The position numbers were made by a program, and so were the translations under genes. A stretch of 64,000 bases of DNA from Liopterus haemorrhoidalis (lineage: Eukaryota; Arthropoda; Insecta; Coleoptera; Dytiscidae). A model generated the notes under the pieces. It was not told the origin of the DNA, searched no databases, and saw nothing but the letters and a program-made list of their open reading frames with translations. Position 1 is the stretch's first letter. Each line of letters opens with the position of its first letter. Below, piece after piece: positions 36,701-51,700 of the stretch. The stretch spans positions 1,446,924 to 1,510,923 of the forward strand of contig OZ020616.1 of NCBI GenBank assembly GCA_963971575.1. The letters run 5' to 3'.

Positions 36701-39700
36701 ACGGACAGACAGACAGACGGACGGACAGACCGACAGACATCATGCTTCGTGGAGAATTCGTGGAGATCCATGGAAATCTCGAAATGTCAAAATCGGTATG
36801 ATCACAATACCTCCCTTATATATGTTGGCGGTCGGTAAAAAGCTTTACTGAACATTGTAAAAAAAAACCAAAACTTTATTACTTACATAATTACATAATT
36901 TATTCATTTAATTTAATTTAATTTATTAATTTATTTATTTGACGTTTCAAAGTTAAGTCGAACATGTGTTTATCAAAGAAGAATTGATCATTTTTTTATA
37001 TTTTTTTGCTCCTAATAATTAAAAAAATCTAATTTTTTAAATGGGACTCTTATTTTCAGACAGTGGGAGTATTTCATAAAAATAACACTATCTGAATAAA
37101 AGATTTACGGTGATGGTTAAAAATAGTGAACTTTATACTTTTTTTAAATGAAAATTTTAACAAAAAAACTTGAACCAAACCTAGATTGATTTTTTTGCTG
37201 TATATATCTGTTGTTGTTGTTGTTTTTTTTTTTTTTTTTTTTAATTTTTCGACTTTATATTTGGTTTCAGATGATCATAACGCGATATCCGCAAAAAAAA
37301 AACTGTCTATCACGCAAAAATATATTTTTATGTAATTTTTGTTATGTTCGATTGTTATGATGATTTTTACCGACCGCCAACATATATAAGGGAGGTATTG
37401 TGATCATACCGATTTTGACATTTCGAGATTTCGATGGATCTCCACGAATTGAGGTTCCTACATAACGTTTCGACTATTTTTAGCATGATGTCTGTCGGTC
37501 TGTCTGTCTGTCCGACTGTCTGTCCGTCTGTCTCTCTGTCTGTGTACACGTGCAGAGCAAATTCAGCTGAAAGGATTTTTATGAAACTTCATATTTAAGC
37601 TTCTGTTATCAATGGCACGAGTTGATCAATTTTTGGTAAAAATTGGTTGACTGAAAATGGGAGTTTACTCGTGTCGATTTTAAGATTTTTGTGAATATTT
37701 CACAACAGAAAAATATTTCGAAAAAATTTATTTAACAAAAGTTGCTATAAAAGCAATAACTAACAACTTTTATTGAGACATTTTTTGATAAAAACACAAA
37801 ATAAAAAAATTTCGAAATTTTTCTATTTTTGATACTTTTCTATGTCATGATAAATAATATCTCTGTTAGAAAATATTAGGTCAAGTTATTTCTACTCTGC
37901 TGCTAGTATGTATTTTATACAAGTACTTTGTGATGGCGGACGATTCTGTGGTGGCCACAGCTGATTTTTTTAATTGGATGAATATTTACACCCTAAAACT
38001 ACAATCTTGATATATCTCCCTTATTTGACTTAACAGTAAAAACTTATATGACAAAAGTTGTTAAAAATGATAAAAATATTTTTCTTTTATTCATTCTTTT
38101 AATTGGGTGAATATATGGGGAGTTATGAGGGAACACCCCATTTAAAGCTGTATTCAAGCACTGGCGAAAAGTGTCGAAGAATAATAATTGGCTGATTCAG
38201 TAATGATTCCGTTAAATGATTAAATTTCCATGAGCAAGTGTCGGGTACTTTGAATGTTGTTTGACCGGTGTGGTTGGGGCGGATGAGGAAGTAATTGTAA
38301 TATACTGGCGGGCGAACGATGTGTTAGATAATGGGTGAAATGTATCCGCACTCCCTACTCGTGTAGTGCACATTGGGCAACGGGAGCCGTACTCACCGGG
38401 CAGTGATGTGATGAGGCAGGCTAGTGCTAGCGAGGCCGCAGCTGAAGACATCTCGTTGCTGCTAAGTGCTCGGGATATTCGTATCTCTAGCCGTTCAGAG
38501 AACTGTTCGCCTGTACACTGCCACTCACAGAATCTAACTACCAATATCAAAAATCAAACACTATTAACAGTATAGAGAGGTTGGGCAGGGCGCGTGACCG
38601 ACAGCCCGGACTGTGAAATTCACTTTTAATGTTTGGGGGGCGCGTTTCTTGTAGTTCACAGTGCGATACCGGCACACGCCGTTGTACTTTATCCTCACAC
38701 TCCGCGTCTCGTGGCACGCGAATAATTATACCCTTCCACCACTCTGTTTTTTTTCTACCGTATGTCTTCATTTTTTATCTTAAGATATGTTAATTTAATA
38801 ATTACCATCATTGTCTCCATTTATGTAACAGCATTCTCTAATTGGTTCGGATAGTGCTGACTAAAGTTGCAAGATAAAAAAGTAGCGCAAACCATTGTTA
38901 AAGCAGACGCCAGATTTCTGCCCCAGGTGTTTGATTGGCAACACTGTTTACCCTGTTTTATATCTAGTTTTAGCATATAACTAGTTTTCAGACAAGACAG
39001 GGCATCGTCCTAGTAAAAAAATATATTTACCGACCGCCAACATATATAAGGGAGGTATTGTGATCATACCGATTTTGACATTTCGAGATTTCGATGGATC
39101 TCCACGAATTGAGGTCCCCCTGTCTGTCCGTCCGTCCATCTGTCCGTCCGTCTGTCTGTCTGTCTGTCTGTCTGTGTACACGTGCAGAGCAAATTCGTCT
39201 AAAAGGATTTTTATGAAACTTCATATTTAAGCTTCTGACATCAATGACACGAGTTGATCAACTTCTGGTAAAACTCGGTTGACAAGAAATGGGAGTTTAC
39301 TCGTGCCGATTTTAAGATTTTTGCGAATAATTAACATCAGAAAAATATTTCGAAAAAATGTATTTAACAAAAGTTGCTATAAAAGCAATAACTAACAACT
39401 TTTATTTGAGACATTTTTTCAGGGCTTCGAACCGGAACTGAACCGAAAACCGAAAAAAACCGTTATTTTTGTCGGAACGAAAACCGGAACTGAACCGAAA
39501 AAAAAATATCGGTTTATTTCGGTTCAGATAATGTTTATGTGAGCGAGATAAGAGATTATTTTTTAAACGGATGAGCAGAAAAAAATCGTATTTTTTTTAA
39601 CTGATAAGTAAAAAAAATGCGCTTCTATTATTTCAAGAGGGGGGGGGGGGCTGAACGTCAAGAATCCCGCCTGGCAGCGGCCTTGGTATGATTATTACAA

Positions 39701-42700
39701 AATAAGGAATAAAATGTTCTTCTAAATTATAGTAGAAAATAAATGTCTAATACAAATAAAAGCAATTACAAATTTATCACTCGGAACTGAACCGAAAACC
39801 GAAAAAAAACGTTATTTTTGCCGGAACGAAAACCGGAACCGAACCGTTATATTTTTTTTTAATTGAACCGGAACGAAAACCGAGACGAAAAAAATAACGG
39901 TTCGAAGCCCTGCATTTTTTGATAAAAAGAAAAAAAAATTTTATACTTATTTTTATATTTTTTTATACTTATATGTAACGTATCCATGGTTATGATAAAT
40001 AATATCTCTGTTAGAAAATATTAGGCCAAGTTATTTCTACTCTGCTTCTAGAATGTATTTTATACAAGTACTTTATGATGGCGGTCTGTCCTGTGGTGGC
40101 CACAGCTGATTTTTTCGTTTTGTTTTTAGAGATTTGGTTTTTTGGTATTTACACAAAAAACAATTTTCAAAATGGAATCATTTGTAAAGAACCTAAATAA
40201 TCCAGCCTCTGATCGTTCGAAAATATAATGATAGATATTATTCAACATTATTATATTTATTAAATGTTTTTTATGGTCTGCCATAAAAACCATTCTGGTC
40301 CGCGAAAAAGTTGGATTATTTTGCTGATTCGCGTAAAGAAAAAATGGATATTTGATTGGACCAGTAACAAAAAGGAGTATTTTTCTGGTCTACGTAAAAA
40401 AAGTATATACAATATAGGCCAGTGTTTCTCAACTGGTGGTCTGCGGACTACTAGTAGTCCTTAGAAAAAATTTTGTGTTTAATAGTACATTTATTTTTTG
40501 TGATCTGCTGTAGTAAATTTAATATTTTACTGGTCTGTGGCACGTTATCGGTTGAGAAACGCTGATATAGGTTATTCCAAACTTTTAAGCGGAACTAAAT
40601 GTAATTTAAATGTTCTTTAAGTTATCAATAATGCTCTGGTTGTTATGCATTTGCAACCTTATCAAATACTTCATCAAATATCCCTAGACAATTTTGTTAA
40701 GTGCATTTTGTGATCATTTACCTCGAAATAAATATATTATAATATCAATATATTAAGTAAAACTACTTAATATATTGATATTTTTTATATTCGCGACATA
40801 TAAGTATCCGACAAAAAAATTGTGGTAAAAAAAGGATTACGAAATTCATTTGACACATTTAATAATGACGTTTTTATGGCAGAAAGTGCAGTCATTCAGT
40901 ATCGACATGTAGAAGTGCTCGAAGCATTAGACAGGTCTGTTAGGTACTACAATTATTTCGCAAGTTGAACGTGAGCATTACAGTTTTTTGGGCACTACGT
41001 TATCGGCCGCAGATTGCAATTGTCGGAAAGCGATCGGATTTATGAAATAATTAATTTAATTAGCAACAAACTGATATCAAATCAGATATTAAAGGACATG
41101 GAAAGTGGTGTTTGCAGCCGGAGAGAATCGGTTTATGCGGTTTCCACACACACTGATTATAATCGACGGCACGCGCGTTTCTCCATACACCGCGCGAACC
41201 CTCTCAACAATTATTTAACGAGATCATATTACATTCAATTAGTGCTAATTCCCTGTCCCATTAATTGTTTTTATTTTTAGTTTTTAAGATATTAAACAGG
41301 AATAAATTAAAGAGAACTACTTGTAAAACAAATCATTGTTAATAGTGAGAAATATATTTTTTTGAAATAGTGTGGGACGATTTTCAAACCATATTCAGTG
41401 ATAAAAGAAAATACATTTTTCAGTATATTTCTTATCCATTTAATGACGTATAAAATAAATTGCAGAAAAAATCACTGGAATTTTTCACGTGAGAAAACTA
41501 AATTATTATATAATAAGTTCATTAAGTTTGTAATTTGAACTAAGTATTAATACACATATATTTTTTAAACTTTTCGAATGTTTTATTTCAGTAATTTAAT
41601 ATTATGAAACTACTAGCTGTAGTACCCGTAATTTGTACGGTTTTTGTAAGGTACATTTTTGCTATAACGTAAGTTATAAATGAGATATTTCAAACTCAAG
41701 TAGAACAGAAAATATTTTTTTCTTTATTCTATACTATTATTTTGTAAATGGCAAGCCTGTAGCTGCAAACGTTAAATCGTCTGTACCTGCTATTTGTCCC
41801 CTGAGCAAGGGCACGGACGTGAGTTCAATTCCTGCTTATGTCAAATAATTTGTGTAAAAAATATACAAATTACAGGTTCTGCTTAGCCGTTCGCAACCGG
41901 CTATAAATTGTAGCTGCCTTTCTAAGTACGTTAAAAAATGGAGGTAATACTGACCATATTACACCTGAATGTACATAGATTGAAAACATGGTCATGAAAT
42001 CTGGAAACAGGAGGCCTAGAATCAACTCTGGCTGTCGCGACAATGAGGATGATGATAATTCGTTTGTATATTTTTTTAACTTTAAGTAAATAATAAATGA
42101 AATATTTCGTTTATAGGTAGCCCGTTTATAGGTACCCACCGAAACTCTGCAAATATTCATTCAATCGAAAAAGAATATAGTACAAAAAAGATTTATTTTC
42201 TTATTATATTTTTTTTTGTCATAAATGTTTTTGCTGTTAAGTAAATAATAAGCGAAATATTTTAAAAGTTTAGCTTTAAGGTGTCCCCAAATATTAATCT
42301 AAATAAAAAAAAGCCTAGAAAAAAAAAAATATTTGTTTTATTACAAGCTATTTTTGTCATGGGTAATTTTGCTGTTACGTCAATAATACGGAAGATGTAA
42401 GTAGATTTTAGTTTTAGGGTAACACCCCAAATATTCATTTAATTAAAAAAATGCATTGAACAAAAAAGATTTTTTTTTTTTTTAAATATTGTTTTACATA
42501 TTTTTCTGTTAAGTCAATAATAAGGGAGACATTTTAAGTTTTTTAATAAATATTTTTAACCCCGAAACGCCCCTCTATAAAATTTTTGAAATGACTTATA
42601 GCCTATGTTTGAATTCTGGTTTTACTCTATCGTACCAAATTACCTGAAAATATCATCATCATTAGCGCGACAGCCCGAAATGAGCAAAGGCTTCCTGTTT

Positions 42701-45700
42701 CCAGGTTTCGTGACCATGTTTTCAATCTATGTACATTCAGGAGTAATATGGTCAGTATTACGTCCATTTTTTAGCATACACAGAAAGACACCAACAGTTT
42801 AAAGCCGGTTGCGAACGGCTAAGCAGAATCTGTATAAATATTTACCTAAAAATATGTCCAGCCATTTTTGCGTGAATCTCGAACAGACTTGATTTTTTGC
42901 GGCTATTGTCATCTGAAACGTGTAGAAAACAAATATGAGGCAGAAAAAATAAAAAAAAACAGATATAACCTCCAATTTTATTAATATAGATAGCTAAGTC
43001 TCTATGATGACCCCATTCGATTTTAGGGAGGAGTTTCATGATAACAAAAATTATGTTTAGAGGGGTTCGCGAGTAAAAAAAGGTTGTGAACCGCTGAAAT
43101 AGAAGGTTAAACCGTGCCAGTTGTCCAGATTAATAGAATATTGTAATGAGTTGGGTCTCGCGGACATACGGCCGGTAATTTGAATAAGTTAACTTGTGGT
43201 ACGCGGATATTTGTTGCATTTGTGATGTGTTCTGGGTAAAAATGCACCTGAACAGCCTTGTGCGTCTCGCTGGCCGTGTGTTTCAGTGAACTCGGAGCTG
43301 GGGTCCGGGCGGATTGTCCCCCCCCCCCCCCGTGCCGTCGCCCCGCTTGTTTATTAATGCGACCGTAACTGTCCCATAGATCAGCGAAATAGGCCAACGA
43401 GACTTGCCGGTAGAATGTGCTCCCGCTGCTGGCGGCCCAAGGACGCCGTACGGTACCGCGTACACGGTGTGGCGCACCGAGCTAGCCTTTCTTCCTCCGC
43501 GCGCCACGGACAACGCTCGGCATTTTTCTCACCGGACAAGAACAATACCGGTTAATGGCACCGGCTGCCAATCGAGCGGAACGAGCTCCATATAACAATA
43601 ACAGTGATTGGCTTTCTATTAGGTTCCATTTTTCGGCCTCGCACAATAAAGTTTATTAATGGCAAATTAGATTTTAAAAACCACAGAAAAAAAGCACGGT
43701 AATCCAGTAACGACATAATATTTAAATCACGACAAAATATATACTATATGTAGATGAACGACAAAACTTGGTCGTTCATTTAAAGAATTCAAAGTAATAT
43801 ATTTTTGTATTTGATTTTAACAATTTTTGTTATATACGTTTTTGCTGTTAGGCCAGTTTCAGTTAAAATTCAATTAAAAAACAATTCAGATAAATAAAAC
43901 GCTAGATAAGTTAAAAAAAAAAATGTTTATTAATAATTAGTTCAAATTACAAACTTAACGAATTATATAATATAGTCGGATTGCTGATAAGTGACTGTTC
44001 GTTGCTACAAGTATCGATATTCAATACTATATGCTTTCTCTGTCTATATCATTATAATTATTTGCATACCCATAGTAACGTATAGTGACTCAAGTTGACA
44101 ACTAACCTTCGAAATTATTTGAATAAAAAACAAAGCAGTAGAAAGAAACAGAATGATTCGTAGATATCTTTACTAATTAGAGCGCGAAACTAAATTTACA
44201 GCAGTACTCAAACAAACAAAATTATTAATTTTAAGGTTATAATTATAAATAAGGAAAAATGTATACTCATACGTAAATTTTGGGTTATAATTTGTTGTTT
44301 ATTCCAGCAGATTTAAAATTAAAGTTTGTGAATTTAATAATTGGCCGCAAGCCATATATTAATTAATATTTATTACCAGTTACTGACAGTTAAGACAAAT
44401 AACAAAAAACATTTTTAAAATCGCTGAAAAATGGTAACTAGATTATTATATGAATGCATTACTTGATACATACATGTAACAGTCACCTATCAGCAATCCG
44501 ACTATAATTTAATTTTCTCATGTGAAAAATTCCAGCGACTTTTCTTTAAGGGAGCTGTTTCAAAAGTTCAGCTTTAGGTTGTCCTCCCGTAAACCCCAAC
44601 AAACTCATCTAAAAAATTGATGTGAAGTGTGAATTTTCACACATTTCAGGATTTCGCAGGTATTTAGTAAGTGAATGATGATTATTTGGGATGCCAAAAC
44701 TTTTTATGTTAAAATATTTTTTTTTTTTTGTTAATTTTAATTCGAATGCTTAATACCATTATTTCGGTTTCTAAATATGTGCAGTATTTTTTTTTTTTTT
44801 ATATAGCTAGGTTCATTAATATTTTGAAAATTGTGCCTATGGCTTCCATTGGTTGTTTTAAGTCATAACCCGCCCCTCTGGTTTCGTGTATTCAATTTCA
44901 ACAATTTCCACTGGTTATTAAATTTACGCTTTTAAAAATTAAATGCAATTTGCCAAAATATAACTAGAATTTTGAAAAAATAATTTAAACAAAATAAATA
45001 TGCAAAAAAAAAATTGCCTTGAGAGCGGAGCGTACCTTAGTTTGCAAATTAGAACGCGAGCATGCTATTCATTACACTATCAAAGCAAGTCTTCGATAAG
45101 TTATTAAATGTTTTACGTGGTCAAGCAAAAAACACAAAAAATGCGTTATTTTCCGAAAACATAATCTAATCAAAAATTCCTGTTGTACTATTCTGGTTCA
45201 CACAAATGTACATTACTTAGAATTTTTTCAGATTTTTAGTTTAAATCATTTGGGCTACAGGGTGTGGGACAAAATTTTGTATGCACAATTTTGGCAAAAA
45301 TCGCGTCAAAATAATTTATTTTGCAAAAATAAAATTTTGATCATTAATCCACGTACTAAGGGCTTTCATTTGATACCCTACTCAGACTTTTAAAAAAATA
45401 TTTTGTTTTTCGATGAGCAGATATTTGTTTATATTTTTAGGGGGATATGTTTTTAAGATGTCTTAGTATTTTTCCTATTTGTGGGTCAAAGAGTTGTATA
45501 ATTATGACAAATTTCAACTCTCTAGGTTTAGCCGTTTGGCTACATTTTTACCGAACAGACAGACAGACGACAAAATTTTTAGTCATACCTACAAAACCCT
45601 AAAAATTGATATTTTTGTGGATATTCAGACCAATTTTGTAAAAAGTTACTGTGTAATAACGTTACTGCAACATAAAATATTATAAAAAATACAATTACTT

Positions 45701-48700
45701 TCATTCATGATAGTAACTGATCTTGCTCATAGTGACAGATTTAGTTGCTATGATCATAGTAACTGAGTTACAGAATTGGTCTGTATGGCTCATAACCATC
45801 TGAAACGCGAAGAAACCAAATATGAGGCTAAAAAAAAAATAATAAATAAATAAAAAACAGATACAGTCTCCAATTTTATTAATATAGATAGACATACCTA
45901 TACAAGGCGTAGGATTTGAGTATCTCTATATAATATACAATTAGTATGTGGAAAGAAAAGATACGTAAAAAAATCTCCAACAGAGAAAAATGGAGAAAAA
46001 AGGAAACAAAATAAGTTAAACTAATCCGCAACTATAAACTTAGACTAGAAATAAACATAAATTTATTGTTAAGGCTAAGTATAAGTCCAAATTGTTCTTA
46101 AAACTGTTCACACTATTCGAAGACACAGATAAATTGTTCAAAATTTTGAAAATACTATTTATTAAAAGCTTATAACGAACATTTTCGGTAAAAACTTTAA
46201 ACTGTAATTTAATCACATGTTCATGCAGTCGGCTATCACTATTGACGGTGAAGAGGTTAAACAAGTCGCACTTAAAATCGTCACTCACTATTTTAAAAAA
46301 TGTTATAACATCATCTCTCATCCTGCGATGTTTAAAGAAGTTAATCTTAAAATTGTCAGTTTGTTATCGCAACACAAATGTCTGATCACTGGACACAACT
46401 TTGTAGTACGCCGTTGAACCTTCTTCATTAAGTTTATATCTCTTAAAGACGGAGACCAAACTGATAAAGCAAATTCCAAATGCGGTCTTATGTATTATAC
46501 AATTTTCACACTAGTACGGCTGATAAAAGGATCTTGATTAGAGATGGGAATTTCGGCTCAGTTTGCGGAACCAGATCAGTGGAGGTCGATCAGTTTGTTG
46601 AGCCGGTTCATTGATCCGGCTCATTAATCCGGTTAAGTAAACATGTTTCCGAGACACAGGTCGGTCGTTCGTTTGTAGGTAGAACGTCGATTAGAGCCGG
46701 CTCTTGCATTATATGAACTGGAAACATGTTTCCGAGACACAGGTCGGTCGTTCGTTCGTAGGTAGAATGTCGCTTAGCCCCGGCTCTTATGTAACATTTT
46801 TGAAACAAACAATTCACTTTAATTAGCTACTGTATTTTAAACCAGATGTGTTAAGTTTATGGCGATGTTTATTGCTCTTATAAATCGGACATCTGGGATT
46901 TGGGCAATATTTTTAATATTTTTATATAGTATGGTTGTAAGAAAATACTGACTAAGCCTATTAGTTTCAAATAAACTGCCCTACAAATTGATGACAAAAT
47001 ACACTTTATGATAATACATTACAAGCCGAGTTCTCTCGAAGTTCAACATGACATCGATCCAGATCCGGATCACTCCGGTCACTGCTCACAATCGCCCGAC
47101 CAATCGTATCCTTGAAACTTGAAACTATACAGTGAGCCGTGAGCCGGCTCATTTCAATTTGGTGAACCGTGTCACTTCGGTCAGTGTACTGAGCCGGATC
47201 AGTGAGCCGGTTCGTTCATGAACGACCCATCTCTAATCTTGATATCAAGTATAAGACATAGTCTTTTTCACTATTTTAAAACTTGCGAGGACCATTGAAT
47301 GTCTGAAGTGACAGGTATTCCAATAGGGGAAACTTCCTAAGCGCCCTGACATCTGGTGGCAATTTGCGGAAGATACGAAAGTGACATTGTTTTGTTATGT
47401 TCAATCGAGAAATACGTGTTTTTTTGTTGTTTGTGTTTTATTTTTGTGAATCATTGAAAAAAAAAAAAACAATGTGCCGCAATGTAAATCGTGAATAAGG
47501 AAGAATCCTTCTTAAACATTCCATAATTTACCTAAATCGAAAAAATTATCAATTGAAACGACGTTTGAAGGCAGAGAGAAAGTGGATTGTAGGTTTTTAT
47601 GGACCCAAAAACTAAAAATGGGGAAAAATCCAAGCCTATGCATGTTTGCTCGTTGCATTTTATGGAAAGTGATTTTTTACGTCCAAGAAAAGACTGAAAA
47701 AAAAGCATTTATCCCACCCAAAATTTGCCTAAATTGATATATTAAAAGGCCCTTTTGCTTTTTCAGACAGATATTAATTTTTACTAATATATTTACCATA
47801 TTTTTGTTGTTATTATATTGACAGACAGTCAAAAAGAATTAAAAATACAATGAAAAACTAAAAATTTCCTTGAAATTTCTTTAGAATAGTATATTATTAC
47901 ATATCTTGTAAATCGTAGATTACCTTTAAATTAAAAAAACTCGGAAAACAGGAAAAATACAACTCGTGTTCTTTTTCACCATATAAACTAATACACAAGT
48001 AACAGTTTAATGTCACTTTCGAGTGTTCCAGCTTTGCCGCATATGGCGCTGTGATCTTAAAAAGTTTCCCCTATATCAATTTGTTCAGTGACTTGGAATT
48101 GGAACAGTATTTAATTTGTTCAAATACTCAAAATACCTCAAACAATTACCCGTAAATTATCTGGTACCCGTTAATTACCCGCTAAACGTTACTGTTTTAT
48201 TACCCACTACTCGTTAATAACCAGCTACCTGTTATATATGCGCTACCCGTTGGTTAACGAGTATTCAGAATCGGAGCTGGGTACATCTTGGGGTGGGTAA
48301 CCCATAAGTAACGATTGTTGGGGCCCAGTTCCGATCAGTCTTTAGAGAAAGGGGCTTCTCGATTTGTAGCGAGATAGTAGTTTCCACGTGCCAGTGGACT
48401 TAGCGCATAACCCATGTAAATGGTGTTGTTTAAGTCGCATTGTCCGCGTTTAAATGAGCCCCAGTTCTTGCACGGCACAGATACGAACGACTCCTCGTTG
48501 ACGACAGACTCGGCATAGTATTGATAGGAACGCCAGTGGCTGCAAAAAATTGGTTCTAGTAGAGAATCCGGGGAACGTTGTTTAATCTCGCTGATTAGAC
48601 AGCCCGGTTGCGGGGCGGTTCCGCCGTTTGGGTAGAAATCTACGTGTCCTATTGAGGTAGGGTAGCCTAAAATACCAGCGTCCGTGTGTATAACATCCAC

Positions 48701-51700
48701 GAAATCGGCGTCGCTAGCGTCTAGACGTAGTGCGAGTGGTAGTTTTGTAAAGAGTGGTTTTGCTGGATCTAATCCGGTGATTCTTGCTACCCGTCCACTT
48801 CTGATGTTAGCTCCGGCTACTCCAGCCATCTGTGCGCCCAGGCTCATTCCTATCAGGTGTAGCTTGTCCAGTCTTAGTCCTCGTGACACCAGCCAGTCTA
48901 TAAATTTCGCGGTGTATTCTCCTATGACGCGCGTGTTCGTTGCAGCTGTGAAATACCACGGTCCCGCAGAAAGTCTCTGTGCGTTTAATACAATGACGTT
49001 ATGTTGCTTGCGTTGCATGTATGCACTGCGGATTGTAGTTACAGGAATTGCCGTACTTCCCTCGAAGAAAGCGTGAAAGTAGATCACCGTTGGGTCGTTG
49101 AAATTGATGTTGGATTTTTTGAGCAGGTTGTCTTCTCCGATACGAAGCGCTTGTGACCATACTGGGTTGTGACGTGTGTATAATTCATAAGTGATGTCGC
49201 GCCGCTTGTCTATCTGCGGACATTTTGACCTGTTGATTGGGTAGAGCTGGATGTATGCGTCCTCGAACCGCACACCTGGTGGACCTGTAAATACAGTTGT
49301 GTTAGAGAGCTGGACATTCTGGTCGATGGAGCAAGCGGTATGGTAATGAACGCGGTATGAACGATAATAAGGAAGTGAACACGCGCAGCCGAAGAAAGTT
49401 AAAGTAGGGCGACATTTCTAGTGCTGTTACATAAGTGAACACCGTGGTCAGCTGTTAGTATGTGTAACGGGTTATCTAATAGGAAATTACCCTGCGGCAG
49501 TACAACCTGATCTAGCCCAATAACTCGACAAGAGTATCAAACTTTTGTTTACGTAGGTTACAGAGTTGTATACGCATGCCAAATTTCAACTGTTGCAACT
49601 ATGGTCTATTTTAAATTAAAAAAAGTAGATAGCGCTGCGAACTGAGTACGATTTACACTGGATAAATACAGTATAGCGGAAAATTTAAAATAACTTACAA
49701 CTAGGGCATGGGCGTAGTAACTGGGTTTACAATTGATTTTTTTTTTTAATTTAGAAAAGGTTAATAAGACATTGAAATAAACGATGCAGATAATACACTT
49801 ACGTTATTTATACGACATAAATTCAGTTTAATAGGAAATTTGAAAAAGTTAAAAAAATATTAATTTTAAAAATTATGTACTATGCATAAAAATAGAGTTT
49901 TGGCTAAAAGAGTTTAATTAAAAACGAACAATATATCTTCAGAGCTAAAGTTTATTATTTAAATAATTATTGTAAATAAAAATTAATTATACATCTAAAA
50001 CATCTAAACAGCTAAAGCCAACAAATAAAAGGAAAAAAGAAATTAAAAAAAAAACAAAAAATTATAATTGCCTCGAGACCGGATTGAACCTTAATTAGAA
50101 CGCGAGCATGCTAACCATTACACTATCAAAGCATGCTGGTTTATTATGTTACATAAGTTATTAAATATTTTACATGTTCAAGCAAAAAACACAAAAAATT
50201 CGTTATTTTCTGAAAACATAATCTGCTCAAAAATTCCTGTTGTACTATTCCGTACAGATTTTTAGTTTAAACCATCTGGGCTACAGGTGTGGGACAAAAA
50301 ATTTGTTGCACAATTTTGGCAAAAATCGCGTCAAAGTAATTTATTTTGCAAAAATAAAATTTAGATCGTTAATCTACGTACTAAGGGCTTTCATTTGATA
50401 CCCTACTCAGAATTTAAAAAAAATATATTTTTTTCGATGAGCATATATTTGTTTATATTTTTAGGGGGATATGTTTTTTAGATATTTTAGTATTTTTCCT
50501 ATGTGCGGGTCAAAGAGTTATATAAGCATGCCAAATTTCAACTCCCTAGGTTTAGCCGTTTGGCTACAATTTTTACCGAACAGACAGACAGACAGACGAC
50601 AAAATGACGGTATAAGAGTTTTTTGGTCATACCTACAAAATCCTAAAAAGGTTCTCACATATAAAATACAAGTGAAGATCTAAAAAAAAAAACCCTCACT
50701 AATTTCTATTTAAATGATGACGAATTACCTAAAAAAAGACCGTGTTGCAGGCTTTATAAATTTTTCTTCAAGCATTTCTAGGGGGGGGGGCAGAGCAATT
50801 TAGGGGAGACCCCCCCCCCCCCCGCTAGCGCCGGCACTGCGACTTCTTTACGTTATAATAATTTTTCACTACCCTCTTTATAGAAGTTTTCTGGGTTTGA
50901 CTTAAATGACGGTATAAGGGTTTTTTGGTCATACCTACAAAACCCTAAAAAGAGAGAATTTCCTTAAAATAGAACTGGCTCTACCCTAGGCTAGCTTTTT
51001 TTCGGAGAACCTATTTAAAGCCACGATCAGGCACCGGAGAAGAATCGGTTTAAAACATTGTTCATGCAGCGAAGAGAAACTGATTTATATATATATATAT
51101 ATAAAAGATTTTATTGCCAGGCAATTAAAGTACAAATTTAAAAAAATAAAATTACATAGTGGTTATACATATGCCTAATTGTATTTCTATGTATTCAAGT
51201 ATAAATATTTTATTATTTTTTAACAATAGTGTTTAATACTATGTTACCACACACAATTAGTTACGCCGGGAAAAAGGGCAAAACCCAGCACTTTGAAACT
51301 GATTTAAATCGTGTTATTGGTTTCGGGAATATCCGATTATTGCCATGTTATTGATTCGCGGAAGAACGATGTAATGCTGCGTATATACACCAGGGAAGAA
51401 CTGATTTGATGTTGTTTCCCTGCGAAAGAGAAGAACCAATTTAAAACTATGTTCATACACTGGCGAAATGCGGCAGCGAATTTTTTAAAGAATGATGTTC
51501 GGCTGAACAACCTTGTTCTGATAAATAGATGGGACGTGATCATGGCTCGGGTTCATTGAAGTGCAATGTGCAGGCGGGCAAAAGACGTGTCATAACTCGC
51601 AGAAAAACAATGGGAGTTGTACTCACCGGGCAGCGATGTAATGAGGCAAGCTAGAGCAAGCGAGGCCACGACTGAAGACATTTCGAAGACTCTCCGAACA

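Larger units (their letters stand above)
33040..36840 (-). repeat. Long member of the CCGACCGCCAACATATATAA repeat family
   Basis: Minus orientation. The 36840 end reads TTACCGACCGCCAACATATA followed by the GTCT microsatellite and the CACGTGCAGAGCAAATTCGG segment. The far end at 33040-33150 carries the conserved ACAGAGATATTATTTATTATGA segment. Compared with the 600-1100-bp copies at 37370, 39030 and 59320, this copy has a 3-kb middle with a 152-bp tandem array and a MITE. The short copies may be internal-deletion derivatives. Confidence 0.6.

Noticed and set aside
46608..46817. 69-codon frame with repeated ERTTDLC
   Set aside because: It translates the 94-bp tandem pair inside the hAT element at 46539-47235.
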